The notes: a model not told the origin generated them from the sequence alone. DNA of 15,000 nt from Magnaporthiopsis rhizophila (GCA_003049465.1 PYSS01000239.1:1-15000), one strand, 5' to 3'. Positions 1 to 7,768 are shown, numbered from the stretch's first letter. Translations and numbers: made by a program.

Positions 1-2
1 AC

Positions 3-194
3 TACCTGGCCGAGAGGGGACACGCGACCTTCCACTTCGACCAGGGCCCCGCTGACGGGGACGCCCCTCCATCTCCTGCCAAGTCCTACGCCGCTCATAA
101 AGGCCGCCTTCGGGGGGTTCAAAGCACTTACAGGTTAGAGCATAGCATGAACTTGCCCTCGTCGTATCGAATGATAGCTGCGGCAATGCGCTGA
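3..194 (+). CDS. possible 3' end of an unknown gene, cut by the window edge
   Basis: A frame open from the left edge runs for about 63 codons to a TGA at 192-194. Its first part has balanced, protein-like composition (YLAERGHATFHFDQGPADGD). The second half is less convincing, and the AG-GTTAGAG near 133 could be a splice donor. I do not recognise a family. With so short a piece and no left context it could equally be chance. Confidence 0.25.
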   Translation, partial: YLAERGHATFHFDQGPADGDAPPSPAKSYAAHKGRLRGVQSTYRLEHSMNLPSSYRMIAAAMR

Positions 195-526
195 CACGGG
201 GGACCATGCCACGACTCAACCCACAGCGAGACGAAGCCACTAGTCCACAGATACAGCCATGCCTGCCACAAGTCTTATGCGAACAAGGAGAAGGCGGCCG
301 ATTCCTTGGACTGGCTGGTGCAGAGGATGACTCTGCTACAAACCTAAACATCGAGATTGGGGGGAGGGGGAGGGGAGGCTAGGAAGCGGTCACGACTGGA
401 ATGAGACATCGCAGAGCCTCCGTGCCATTGCGCCTGCCGTGGCGATGGCGGGTATCCCCCGTTCGTTTTCGTCATGGCTGCCAAGCGTGAGACGAAGTCG
501 GGCTGACGCGTAACGTCGGCGTGCTG
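195..526. other. non-coding stretch with a G-rich tract
   Basis: I see no credible gene here. The only marked feature is a run of guanines at about 359-377, in the pattern G6-A-G5-A-G4-A-G2, which has three runs of four or more G. Otherwise this is the downstream flank of the sulfatase relic that ends at 527. Confidence 0.5.
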
Positions 527-840
527 CTACGGTACGGGATTGGCGAGGGCGTGATGAAGCGTATACCTGAACTCGACCCCTGGGTCATACATGCCCGTCT
601 CGGCAAAATAGACCTCCCAGTGCGCGATCAACCTCTCCAAAATCTCGGGCTCCTCCGCCAGGTCGTGGCTCACCTGGGTCCTTTTCCATATTGTACAGCG
701 CCCAGCGGTCGTGGCCCTGAGGCTTAGCCATGTACAGCGCCTTCCAGGGCCCTTCACGGATGGCGCGCAGCCCGAACAGCTCCCAGCGCGTGATCTGTTT
801 TTCTTCGTCGAGCCGGCGTGAAACCAAGTTACGCAGGGTA
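527..840 (-). pseudogene. arylsulfatase C-terminal relic, frameshifted
   Basis: Read on the minus strand, the segment from about 827 to 670 gives the motif WELFGLRAIREGPWKALY, followed by MAKPQGHDRWALYNMEKDPG. A second frame then continues with HDLAEEPEILERLIAHWEVY and ends at a stop at 527. From family knowledge, this matches the C-terminal part of arylsulfatases, where a WELFGRRAIR-like segment leads to a GxWKxxY strand, then a WELYDLxxDPGExxDLA motif and a terminal helix around a WEVYxxETG motif. The two halves are in different frames, with the break at about 665-671. The catalytic N-terminal domain with the CxPxR formylglycine motif is absent, because nothing upstream to 1100 resembles a sulfatase. 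It is a 3' fragment of a sulfate-ester hydrolase gene and cannot be functional. Confidence 0.8.
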
Positions 841-1030
841 GCTTGCCGTTCGATCTAGAGGCCGCGAACAGTATATGAGGTACCAAGAGAATCAACAGCG
901 CCGCTTCTGGCCCTTTTATAAAGCATTTCAGGCTTTCTGGGTAAGTCGTTTTCTCCAAATGCGAGTTGCTAAAAGATAAGATTGAACGAAAGATTGGACA
1001 TTTGGCGCAAGGGGTTTCATTCGACGAGGT

Positions 1031-1231
1031 ATGGCACCCGACAGACTCCAGCAGTACGAGCGCCAGGTAAAGGAACTCGAAGTCGTTACGGCGCGCATCG
1101 ATCAAAATGGGGCACTACAGGCCGTCGAAATTAAAAAACTGCCTTGCCGCCATCTTGGATAACATTGAAAATGCCAAGAAAATCCTAACGAAGTTCCAAC
1201 AGTCGCGTCGGGCGCAATAGCACTGGGCTAT
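1031..1231 (+). pseudogene. short helical (coiled-coil-like) frame, split in two
   Basis: From the ATG at 1031 one frame reads MAPDRLQQYERQVKELEVVT and continues for a further ten or so protein-like residues. A second frame, open from an ATG at 1107, reads NCLAAILDNIENAKKILTKF and stops at 1229-1231. Both halves look like amphipathic helices, and together they resemble one small coiled-coil protein broken by a frameshift at about 1120-1136. I do not recognise a family. The minus strand here is also open, so only one strand can be real. Confidence 0.3.
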
Positions 1232-1600
1232 AATGAGTGGCGGCTTGACCCCCTCTGAACGTCCACGGCGCTCGCAATCCAGCCGGTAAAGAAGCTTGTA
1301 CCATCGTAGCTGTTGGTCATCGAAGCAGGCACGGCGCGCGGTAACGCCGCAGTTCAGGCACTGGTAGGATAAAGTCCTTGGGCAATCATAGCAAAAGACA
1401 CAATTCCACAGTAGTGCCAATGCGCTTCTGGCCGTGCCGCTGGGTACGCTTGAGAAGCACTCCGTCGAACTGGGAACTATTCCAGTCCCCTGCGGTCAAG
1501 GAGCCGTTAAGTCGCTGGAAAAGAAGGGGAGTCACTCCTGCGCTGATCTTTATCGAAAGAATTTCTTCCCAGGCCAGCACGTACAGTACATACTAATCAG
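1115..1600 (-). CDS. weak cysteine-rich hypothetical frame
   Basis: The minus strand is open from about 1580 to 1386 in one frame and from 1420 to 1115 in another. The second contains CVFCYDC followed by CLNCGVTARRAC, a spacing of C-x2-C-x2-C-x7-C-x2-C that resembles a zinc ribbon. The first frame carries a plausible beta-rich segment (GVLLKRTQRHGQKRIGTTVE). If this is coding, a frame change near 1395-1420 would join the two. I do not recognise the family, there is no good start, and the 3' half overlaps the plus-strand helical frame. Chance is a serious alternative. Confidence 0.2.
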
Positions 1601-1936
1601 TGGACGGAGTGCTAAACCGGGGCCAAAGTCGGTGGGTACGAAGTACAACGTCCAGCACCCCAGCTTGGGCCGCTTGACGGACCAGCCCCTAATTACACTT
1701 CACAACGAGCCGGGCCCGGCTTGTCGGCGCCTTCGCACGCAGCATCCCAGAGAACGGGCTTGGCGCATTCCCACTGTCCCTTTACGCAAACAGCAGGGAG
1801 ACGCAAAGCAGGGGAATAAATTATTTAAATACAAAATACCGGCAAAATCTTAAACCCAGTACCAACAAAAACAAACTCCATGAGCCAATCCAGAAAAAAA
1901 AAGTTTCCAAACAGCAAACACTTGATAAGAGCTTCC
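1601..1936. other. 3' flank of the FHA-kinase gene, AT-rich near the gene
   Basis: There is no convincing gene. The 120 bases next to the stop of the minus-strand gene (about 1815-1935) are much more AT-rich than their surroundings, with runs of A on the plus strand. That suits a fungal 3' untranslated region and polyadenylation region for the gene ending at 1937. I could not identify a definite AATAAA on the minus strand. Confidence 0.4.
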
Positions 1937-3127
1937 TCAGTTATCGTGTTCTGCTCCGAGTAGCTGTAGGTGAGATCGATTTCTTGGTGCTAGGTACGAT
2001 CCCTCCGTGTAGCTCGCGTCGCTGAACTTGGACCCATACGAATCCTCTAAATTGCGCGGCCGGTCGGGGTTAAGTGTCGGAAGGTCCGCCTCCGTACCAA
2101 GAACGCCTATAAGGGGGCGTCCGCCGGGAGGTTCGGTGTGGTGAGGCGTGGGTATGGCGACCCCGACCTGACCGTTGGCGGCGGCAGATGATATATGGTT
2201 ATCACCATGGGAACTCCGGGGCACGGGGGCGGGCATCGCAGCGTGGTGGCCTGGATATTGCATGCCGAGCGGTCGGAAACCACTAAACACTGTATTAAGA
2301 GGACATATGAGCTGTGCCGTGCCTGAGAACTCGGGTCCCGGGCCGGGCGGTACAAAGTCGGCCACAGGCCCAGTCCCAGGTCGGCCGGGAGCCGCGTCAT
2401 GCGCGCCTTCATTGGCAGATTTAACCGGCCCTGGGTTGCGGGACGTTTCGGCGTCGGTGTTAACGGTTTGGCCGCCCTTTGAAACCGGTTCGGCACGATC
2501 GAGCCCTGGCGTACAGTCCGCCAAAAGCCCCCGCACCAGATCGGTCAGTTCATCGTGGAGGGCGAAATGGCGACATAGCTTTGGAGCGTCCTCCAAATTG
2601 ATCCAAAAGCCGCTAAGGATCCTGGGTTTGATGTTTGATGGCCGGAGTCTCGGCAGGTCTTGATATTTGACGAAAAAAGTTGTCAGTTTCGCGGATGAGA
2701 CACCTCCTGACTTGGCAAGCTGCGTTGCGTTGATGGCTCGGGCGGGCGGCACGTATGTTATAGGATTGTTGTGCCACAGTAAGAGCTGGTATCCTGGAGG
2801 GACGGGGAGGGCGCGCATGCAGGTTGATGTTTGCGCTTTTTGCGGCCGCGGCTCCCGTTGTTGCAGGTGTTTAAGTATGTAGTTGCCCTTGTCCTTCGGC
2901 ACTAGCTCTTCGGGCGCCTGCGACAATAACAGCTTTAGGTTGTCGGCGAGACCAAGGGCCTGACAGAGGAGCACGCCGTCCGCAAAGGGAACCCAACTGG
3001 ATCTATCGTACACCCGAACTTCGCAGCGAGATTTGAGTCGTTTTATGAATATATCGTGTTCCCTCTTGGCCAACTGGGCTGCCGAGCAAATTTGACTGGC
3101 ATTTAGCCGGTAATCCGACATGCGCAT
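1937..3127 (-). CDS. tandem KilA-N/APSES-like DNA-binding domain protein part
   Basis: A clean 396-residue frame with its own ATG at 3127. Two copies of a KilA-N/APSES-like unit are visible. The first (residues 5-70) starts DYRLNASQICSAA and ends SSWVPFADGVLLCQALGL. The second (residues about 125-205) starts RAINATQLAKSGGV and ends GFWINLEDAPKLCRHFAL. Both share the family pattern: an NA-S/T-Q strand-helix turn, then a Trp-hydrophobic turn, then a C-terminal helix of the form LC-x2-x-L. APSES/KilA-N domains bind DNA in fungal regulators and in large DNA viruses and phages. The C-terminal half is Gly/Pro/Ala-rich with little predicted fold and ends with a Tyr/Ser-rich tail (SYTEGSYLAPRNRSHLQLLG). 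This is probably the C-terminus of the FHA-kinase protein. Separate expression from the internal ATG is possible. Confidence 0.75.
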   Translation of the reverse strand: MRMSDYRLNASQICSAAQLAKREHDIFIKRLKSRCEVRVYDRSSWVPFADGVLLCQALGLADNLKLLLSQAPEELVPKDKGNYILKHLQQREPRPQKAQTSTCMRALPVPPGYQLLLWHNNPITYVPPARAINATQLAKSGGVSSAKLTTFFVKYQDLPRLRPSNIKPRILSGFWINLEDAPKLCRHFALHDELTDLVRGLLADCTPGLDRAEPVSKGGQTVNTDAETSRNPGPVKSANEGAHDAAPGRPGTGPVADFVPPGPGPEFSGTAQLICPLNTVFSGFRPLGMQYPGHHAAMPAPVPRSSHGDNHISSAAANGQVGVAIPTPHHTEPPGGRPLIGVLGTEADLPTLNPDRPRNLEDSYGSKFSDASYTEGSYLAPRNRSHLQLLGAEHDN

Positions 3128-3142
3128 GGATACCCTCTGTTA

Positions 3143-3801
3143 TCGTACGACGACGTAGACCAGATCCTCGCCTTTAAACACTTCTCGAGTGCTTAGGTGC
3201 GATGCTGTAGACGGGGTTTGTTGAGCGTCGGATAGGGGTGGAATGTGCCTGGTTTTGGGCTATTAGCACCGCAGCCGGGCATCTGAAGGCGGATCGTCTA
3301 ACCTTGAATGGCGACCATATTGGCCCAACGCCTGCAACAACGCCGCTGCATCGATTGCTTCTTGGTCCGCCCCGCCATAGTCGACCTCAGGCCGGAGGAG
3401 AGTCTGCATGTGACTTTCGGCCTCCTGCCCGACGGGCGGAATCGAAAGATGGTGATTGCATGAGGCAATTCAGCGTGAATATTATCGTTTACGTCCTGGT
3501 CACTATCGTCCTCGTCTTGGTCGCTGTCCTCCGATACATCGGGAGGTAGCGATTTTTGCGTATGATTGATAAGGAAGCGGTCTCGCTGCTGGAGGGAGGT
3601 AAAATCGGCCTTGCTGCTGCTGCTGCCATGCTCTCGGCGCTTCCTGTATCTTCCGGACGACGAAGGCGTTAACACCGTTGCTCTCTTCCGGCTCGACGCT
3701 GACGCTGGAACGGAAGCCTGAGGTGTGGGTGCGCCTGGTCTGTCGTATCTGCCAGCATCGGTCGACAGGGTTAACCCGTCGTTGTCGTAAATTGCTTAAT
3801 A
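3143..3801 (-). pseudogene. linker of the FHA-kinase locus: low-complexity, acidic, broken frames
   Basis: Between kinase and KilA-N parts the same minus-strand frame resumes after stops at 3802 and 3796. It gives a Ser/Arg-rich stretch, then FTSLQQRDRFLINHTQKSL, a strongly acidic stretch (SEDSDQDEDDSDQDVNDN), and ITIFRFRPSGRR leading into KVTCRL. At about 3391-3400 the sense shifts frame to EVDYGGADQEAIDAAALLQA. Stops at 3260-3265 and 3140-3142 follow. FKGEDLVYVVV lies just before the last stop and looks like a strand preceding the KilA-N module. One weak intron (GTTAGA at about 3301 to CTAAG at about 3193) would remove the paired stops in phase. Confidence 0.55.
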
Positions 3802-5069
3802 TTACGCTCCGCTTGGAGAGTATCGACCTGTTTCGCCAAAATGGCTGCCGAAAGTAGGGTCGGCAGCGACTGATCCTGGGTCGGCCGCGGGGGCTGCATC
3901 CTCGGGGCTGAGAGGACCCCCGCTTGGCCTGCGCAATCCTGAGGTGGCGGTCGGTCTAACAGTTGTGGCGGGGTCACCACCACCTGCAGCCTCGCGAGCA
4001 AGGTTTTGCCATGGTTCCGTATCCGCCAGGTTCCCAGGGGAGCCACCCAATGGCAGCGCGTCTTGGTGTTCTCCAGCAGCGGAGGCAGGCTGCCCTCCCT
4101 TCAGACTCGCCGTCGGAGCAGAATCGCTATGATCATCGAGGTCGGCCTGGAAAAAGTGGTGGCGTAGCGCGTTGGCTGCATCGGGCCGAAGCTCTGGCTT
4201 TCGCTGGAGCAGGTCGGAAACGAAGCCGCGAGCAAGGGATGAGGGATAACGGATAATGTGCCCTTCCACTATCGCCGGCCATTGGTGGGCTTGCGATTTG
4301 GAATAATGAGGAAGACCAAACAGAAGCTCGAGCGCAAGGATGCCGAGGGACCACATATCCACAGCATTTGTATACCGCCTGCCAGAAAGGATCTCTGGTG
4401 CAACGTAATATGGCGTGCCACACTTTTCGTCGAGGCTCGACGATGCCGACGCCAGATCGAAATCGGTCAGCTTGACATGCACCGGGCATCGAGACTTGAC
4501 CAGAACGTTGGCCAGCTTGATGTCTCGATGCGTGATGCGCTTGCCGTGGAGATAACTGACGGCATCGACAAGCTGCCAGAGGACAAGGAGGCTTTCCGAG
4601 ATCGTAAGCGCTTGTTATTGATGTTCCTGGGCAAGATCCCGGCCGTCGACCAATTCCATAACCAGTATCGGCGGCCTGTAAGGCCACATGACGAAGTACC
4701 GATAGTCGACAATGTTGGGGTGGCGGATGTCGAGGAAGTCGCGATCGCTGTGCCTTCTGATGTCGACTGTGCGGAACTGCTTGACAGCGACAGCTTTCCC
4801 GGTGACCCCATGGACCGTGCGGTAGATGATAGCACTAGTTCCAGACCCGAGCTCCCTCCCAAGGTCATACCCAAGAGTCTTCGCGCTCGTGGTCGCTTCC
4901 GATTCGATATTCAGAACATCAATAAGGGGTGGTTGCAATGTGAACTGAGCGCAATACTGTGCCCAACGAGCCCACGACTGTGAGGTGTGAACGGGAGGTC
5001 GGATCGTGATCATGAGCTTGGCAACCTCGATCTGGAATCTTCGTTTGGCGGAATGGCTCGTTATGCTCC
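3802..5069 (-). pseudogene. Ser/Thr protein kinase domain with an in-frame stop
   Basis: The frame contains subdomain I (ELGSGTSAIIY), the ATP lysine in AVAVKQF, HPNIV, the hinge MELVDGRDL, the catalytic loop HRDIKLANVL, the metal site written DFD instead of the usual DFG, the activation segment CGTPYYVAPEIL and the subdomain IX motif VDMWSLGILALELL. The final helix carries an Arg (ELRPDAANAL). A TAA at 4615-4617 interrupts the frame between hinge and catalytic loop, flanked by CAA codons on both sides. The stretch between the ATP lysine and HPNIV is about 10 residues short, and I cannot see the helix C glutamate. After about residue 250 the frame becomes a Pro/Ala/Gly-rich linker that stops at 3802. 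As it stands the gene cannot make a full kinase. Confidence 0.85.
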
Positions 5070-5568
5070 TTCCAGGGTCAGAGTGTCCAAGGTGCGTGAG
5101 ATCACTTTGGTCCCGCTCCTGCTGTGGTCCTTGATAATAAGGCTGCCATAATTGAAGTTGATCTCAATGGCGAACTGTCGCCTGCTGATCCCACTATGTT
5201 GCTCGTCGGACAGCAGAATGTCGCATTTGTCGGGATCGCGGCCGAAGACAAAGACTCCACTGTAGCTGCGTTATTTATATTGCTCAACAGGAGGATTAAT
5301 TCGATCGAACGATCCCTTACCGTGGCTTGGATTCGTACGTTGTGGTGATTCGTAAAAACGGCAATCTCGGCGGAGCGGGGGTTCGTTCTTCAGTGCCAAC
5401 CATCGTAGTAGATTCGGACGGGTTGAGCCAGGCATCGGTCACGACGGTTCCAGAATCGCCGTCAACTTTGAACTTCTTGTTATGGTCCTTCCCTATAAAC
5501 CGATCGTTAGAATGAACAGTGAAGATGGTGATCGCGGCTGGGGCGGCCATGTTGAAGTCGGCGGGCAC
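5064..5568 (-). CDS. FHA domain exons (5' part of the FHA-kinase locus)
   Basis: Exon 1 starts at the ATG at 5568 and ends at 5321. Exon 2 starts at 5265. Across the splice the protein reads SKPR-YSGVFVFGRDPDKCDI, then SGISRRQFAIEI, then LIIKDHSRSGTKV. These are the hallmarks of the forkhead-associated fold: GR at the first phosphopeptide loop, S-R-R/H at the second, and the closing D-x-S-x-x-G-T motif. The conserved Gly-Arg, Ser-Arg and Asn/Ser-Gly-Thr positions are all present, so the FHA unit itself looks undamaged. The frame stops at 5061-5063, and the kinase frame has already opened in a different phase. This is consistent with one base missing at about 5067. Confidence 0.8.
5266..5320 (-). 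other. intron in the FHA-coding part
   Basis: This is a 55-nt intron with donor GTAAGG and acceptor ACGCAG on the minus strand. It is phase 2 on both sides, and splicing restores a textbook FHA start (YSGVFVFGRD). The match between phase and domain makes this a confident call. Confidence 0.8.
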
Positions 5569-5965
5569 CGTTACTGTAATTGATACTGGTCATGCAGAGA
5601 CGTCCTGTGTCATCCCGCCTTTCCAGAGGGCCAGAGAAGGTTCTCCATCTATTTACATACCCGGTAGGCATACGGCGGCTGGCAATCCGCCCCCAACTCT
5701 GGTCAACTTGGCGACCCAACCGTGTCGGGCTGGCCGCCTAACGGGAGTGATTGCATGCACGCGAAGGTCGCAGAAATCGTAAGCCAGTCGGTGCACGAGC
5801 GCACGGGGGGTGGGGGAGTTTCCAGCCTCCCCTTCAACCCCGCACATAGCGCGCGCTTAGAACGGAGACCCAGTGGCAGGATTAAGCACCCTGCCAGCGG
5901 CGAGCTTGTTCCCGTGCGCTCGCGCGCAAAGCCCCGTCTCGAGCAATTTCCAACCCCGAGTCTGA
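5569..5965. promoter_or_regulatory. divergent intergenic region between the FHA-kinase gene and the W-motif gene
   Basis: About 400 bases lie between the ATG of the minus-strand FHA-kinase gene (5568) and the first ATG of the plus-strand gene (5966 or 6005). Overlapping frames here look like shadows. By position it should hold both promoters. I see no unambiguous TATA or CCAAT arrangement, so this call rests on geometry alone. Confidence 0.4.
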
Positions 5966-6004
5966 ATGTCAACAACCGATTTCGCGCTTCACTCTGCGTG
6001 CCAA

Positions 6005-7666
6005 ATGGACAGCCTCCCCAATCCGCTGCCTCTAACGGAGGCAAACCTCGCTGAACAGCAAAAGCATCTTCCTGAGCGGAGATTGCACAAGGCAAAACGG
6101 GAGGTGTACTCATTTTTATCTCGCATCCACGTCGTTACGCCCGCTCGCGCACCTGCAAGATGCCGAATCCGCGACGCCGAAAGTGTCTACATTACTGGCC
6201 CTGGCGAGGTCGGCTATCGGGGCAGTCAAATGCCCAAACCCGACCTAGAGGATCCTACCTTCTGGGAGCGCCGGCTGTCCAAATTCCAGAGCGAATACCA
6301 ACCCATCGTCAGTCTCGAAACAGCCAAAAGCAATGTCTTGGGCGACCTGATATCCTTCTATCGACTTGGGTGTGAAGGCCGCCAGTTTTGGAAAGACTAC
6401 GAAATTTACCTAGAGACCCCCGAGGACGACATCAGCCAGCTCCGCCATCGATCCAAGGGAGGTCCAGCACCTGACTTGGAATCCCTCGACTTTTGGCAAC
6501 GCCACGCCCATTATCTGAGCTGGAAGCACCGTCAGATCGAAGGACGGAAGCGTCGCCCGTCATGGACTCCGTCGCCAGAGCCAATCTGGCCGCCGCCGCC
6601 GCCTAGCACATCCAGAACGGCGTCGTTTGTGTATGAGAACCCAGGGGAGGTAGTGGACGAAAGGTCCGGGGGCACCTACGTGGGGTACGTCTCGCCTTCC
6701 AGCTCAGTCAGGTTCAGACATGTAAAACGCTGGGAGACTATGAAAGCCTGGGTGCGGGCCGCGCCAACATTTGGTACGTGTTAACCTTGTTCGCGAGAAA
6801 GGAGGAAATAAAGAAAACTGACACAATATAACAGAAAGGAGCTTGAAGCCGCCAGCGAGGAAGCAACCGTCCCATTCTTACGAGACGGCCATCCAGAGCA
6901 GCGCGAAGCCGCTCGACGAAAACATGTGGATCCCCGATCCGACTCTGCTCTGTTTCAAGCGGGACCGGGCGAGGAGCTGCGTTCGCGACCTGCTCTGGGG
7001 GCTGCAGGACCATTGCGGCGAGGCAGGCCGGCGAGTTACGGAAACCGCCGACGTCTATATCGCCGACGACGGGAATGTTGCTCAGCGCCGTGGCCAAAAC
7101 GCAGCAAGCCCGACGACATCCGACAACGTCAACGCGCTCACCGCGTCCTGGGCAGACGTCCGCGCGATCATCAAGGACACCCAGTACTGGGAGGAACAAG
7201 AGAAGCATTTCATTATCAAATACCGTATGTGCCGTGCCTATTTTTCCGCATCCCCATCCCCCACTCCGCCCCGCAAATTCGACGCATCGCAAGTGTGCTT
7301 GCTAATCCTTTTTATTTAGAACAACTTCTACCAGGGATCCTATCCGGCGGCTCCGATGTTCGGAACAAAGGCTCCAAGAGGAGGCGGGATGATGACCATC
7401 TGGACAGCAGTACTGACCGGAGAAAGCGGGCCCGTCCTTCCGCCCCAGCAGTGATGGCTGCTGGAGCAAGGAGTTCACAAATTGCTGCCGCCGGGTTTCC
7501 CACTCCCGCCGCTCCAGCGATGGCTGCTGGCTTAAGGAGGAGTGCACGGATTGCGGCCGCCAGGGTTTCCAATCCCGCCGCTCCAGCGACAGTTCCTGGA
7601 CTGAGAAGGAGTGCACGTATTGCCGCGAGAGTGGTCAGCAAAGATGGAAATGGGCGGACGGGATGA
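6005..7666 (+). CDS. hypothetical protein with repeated F/Y-W motifs and basic C-terminal repeats (3 exons)
   Basis: Exons 6005-6773, 6835-7224 and 7320-7666 join in phase to 502 codons including the stop. An upstream in-frame ATG at 5966 would add 13 residues. I prefer 6005 because of its context (CCAAATGG). I do not recognise a family. The N-terminal half repeats a motif of F/Y-W followed by charged and aromatic residues: DPTFWERRLSKF, GRQFWKDYEIYL, SLDFWQRHAHYL, and TQYWEEQEKHF in exon 2. A proline run (IWPPPPPS) follows. Exon 3 has a nuclear-localisation-like KGSKRRRDDD and DRRKRARP and ends with three tandem units around GLRRSARIAAR. A nuclear, protein- or nucleic-acid-binding role is inferred only. 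In exon 2 another frame (KELEAASEEATVPFLRDGHP) also looks coding-like, so a hidden indel there is possible. Confidence 0.6.
6774..6834 (+). other. intron 1 of the W-motif gene
   Basis: 61 nt, donor GTACGT, branch-like CTGAC shortly before the acceptor ATAACAG, phase 1. It removes the stop that otherwise ends the first frame at 6782-6784. Confidence 0.65.
7225..7319 (+). other. intron 2 of the W-motif gene
   Basis: 95 nt with the canonical fungal donor GTATGT, a pyrimidine-rich 3' part with a GCTAAT branch-like site, and acceptor TTTAG. It is phase 1 on both sides, and splicing joins FIIKY to QQLLPG in frame. Confidence 0.7.
7451..7636 (+). repeat. protein-coding tandem repeat, 66-69 bp units
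   Basis: Three units start at 7451, 7517 and 7586. Units 1 and 2 begin with the shared GATGGCTGCTGG, and the units are joined by the shared CCCGCCGCTCCAGCGA. They encode degenerate copies of MAAGLRRSARIAAARVSNPA. The first copy is the most diverged (SSQIAAAG). The units are multiples of 3, so the frame is kept. Gly-Leu-Arg-Arg-Ser-Ala-Arg-Ile-Ala is basic and looks suited to nucleic-acid contact. Confidence 0.75.
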
Positions 7667-7690
7667 GGTAATAAGGACGGTGAGCCACTA
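7634..7690 (+). repeat. 57-bp direct repeat, copy 1
   Basis: Starts GTCAGCAAAGATGGAAATGG and ends GGTGAGCCACTA. It covers the last codons and stop of the W-motif gene and the first bases after it. It pairs with 7769-7825. Confidence 0.85.
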
Positions 7691-7768
7691 GGGTGCTATA
7701 CAGCCACAGCGCCTTCGCGTGCACTTCTCCTGGTGTCGCGCGCGACCCGTTACGGTCGCCGCTGAACT

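Larger units (their letters stand above)
1937..5568 (-). pseudogene. FHA - Ser/Thr protein kinase - tandem KilA-N/APSES-like gene, disrupted
   Basis: One minus-strand locus reads, in order: a short N-terminus from the ATG at 5568 (or 5550), an FHA domain, a complete serine/threonine kinase domain, a Pro/Ala/Ser-rich linker, an acidic segment, and two KilA-N/APSES-like modules that end at the TAA at 1937. The FHA would bind phosphothreonine partners, the kinase would phosphorylate proteins, and the KilA-N modules would bind DNA, so a nuclear signalling role is inferred. The intron at 5266-5320 splices in phase. The breaks I can see are a frameshift at about 5064-5070, a TAA at 4615-4617 inside the kinase, a stop at 3802-3804, a frame change at about 3391-3400, stops at 3260-3265, and a stop at 3140-3142. 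Some breaks in the linker could be unrecognised introns. Those in the FHA-kinase joint and the kinase hinge cannot easily be. Parts are annotated separately. Confidence 0.75.

Noticed and set aside
2175..2663. 162-codon plus-strand frame inside the KilA-N gene
   Set aside because: Antisense shadow. The minus-strand frame has conserved domain motifs.
3238..3549. Apparent transmembrane frame (IIVYVLVTIVLVLVAVL)
   Set aside because: The hydrophobic run is the complement of the acidic Asp/Glu/Ser stretch coded on the minus strand, a common antisense artefact.
4258..4983. 241-codon plus-strand frame across the kinase
   Set aside because: It is antisense to an unmistakable kinase domain with HRD, CGTP-x-Y-x-APE and other motifs.
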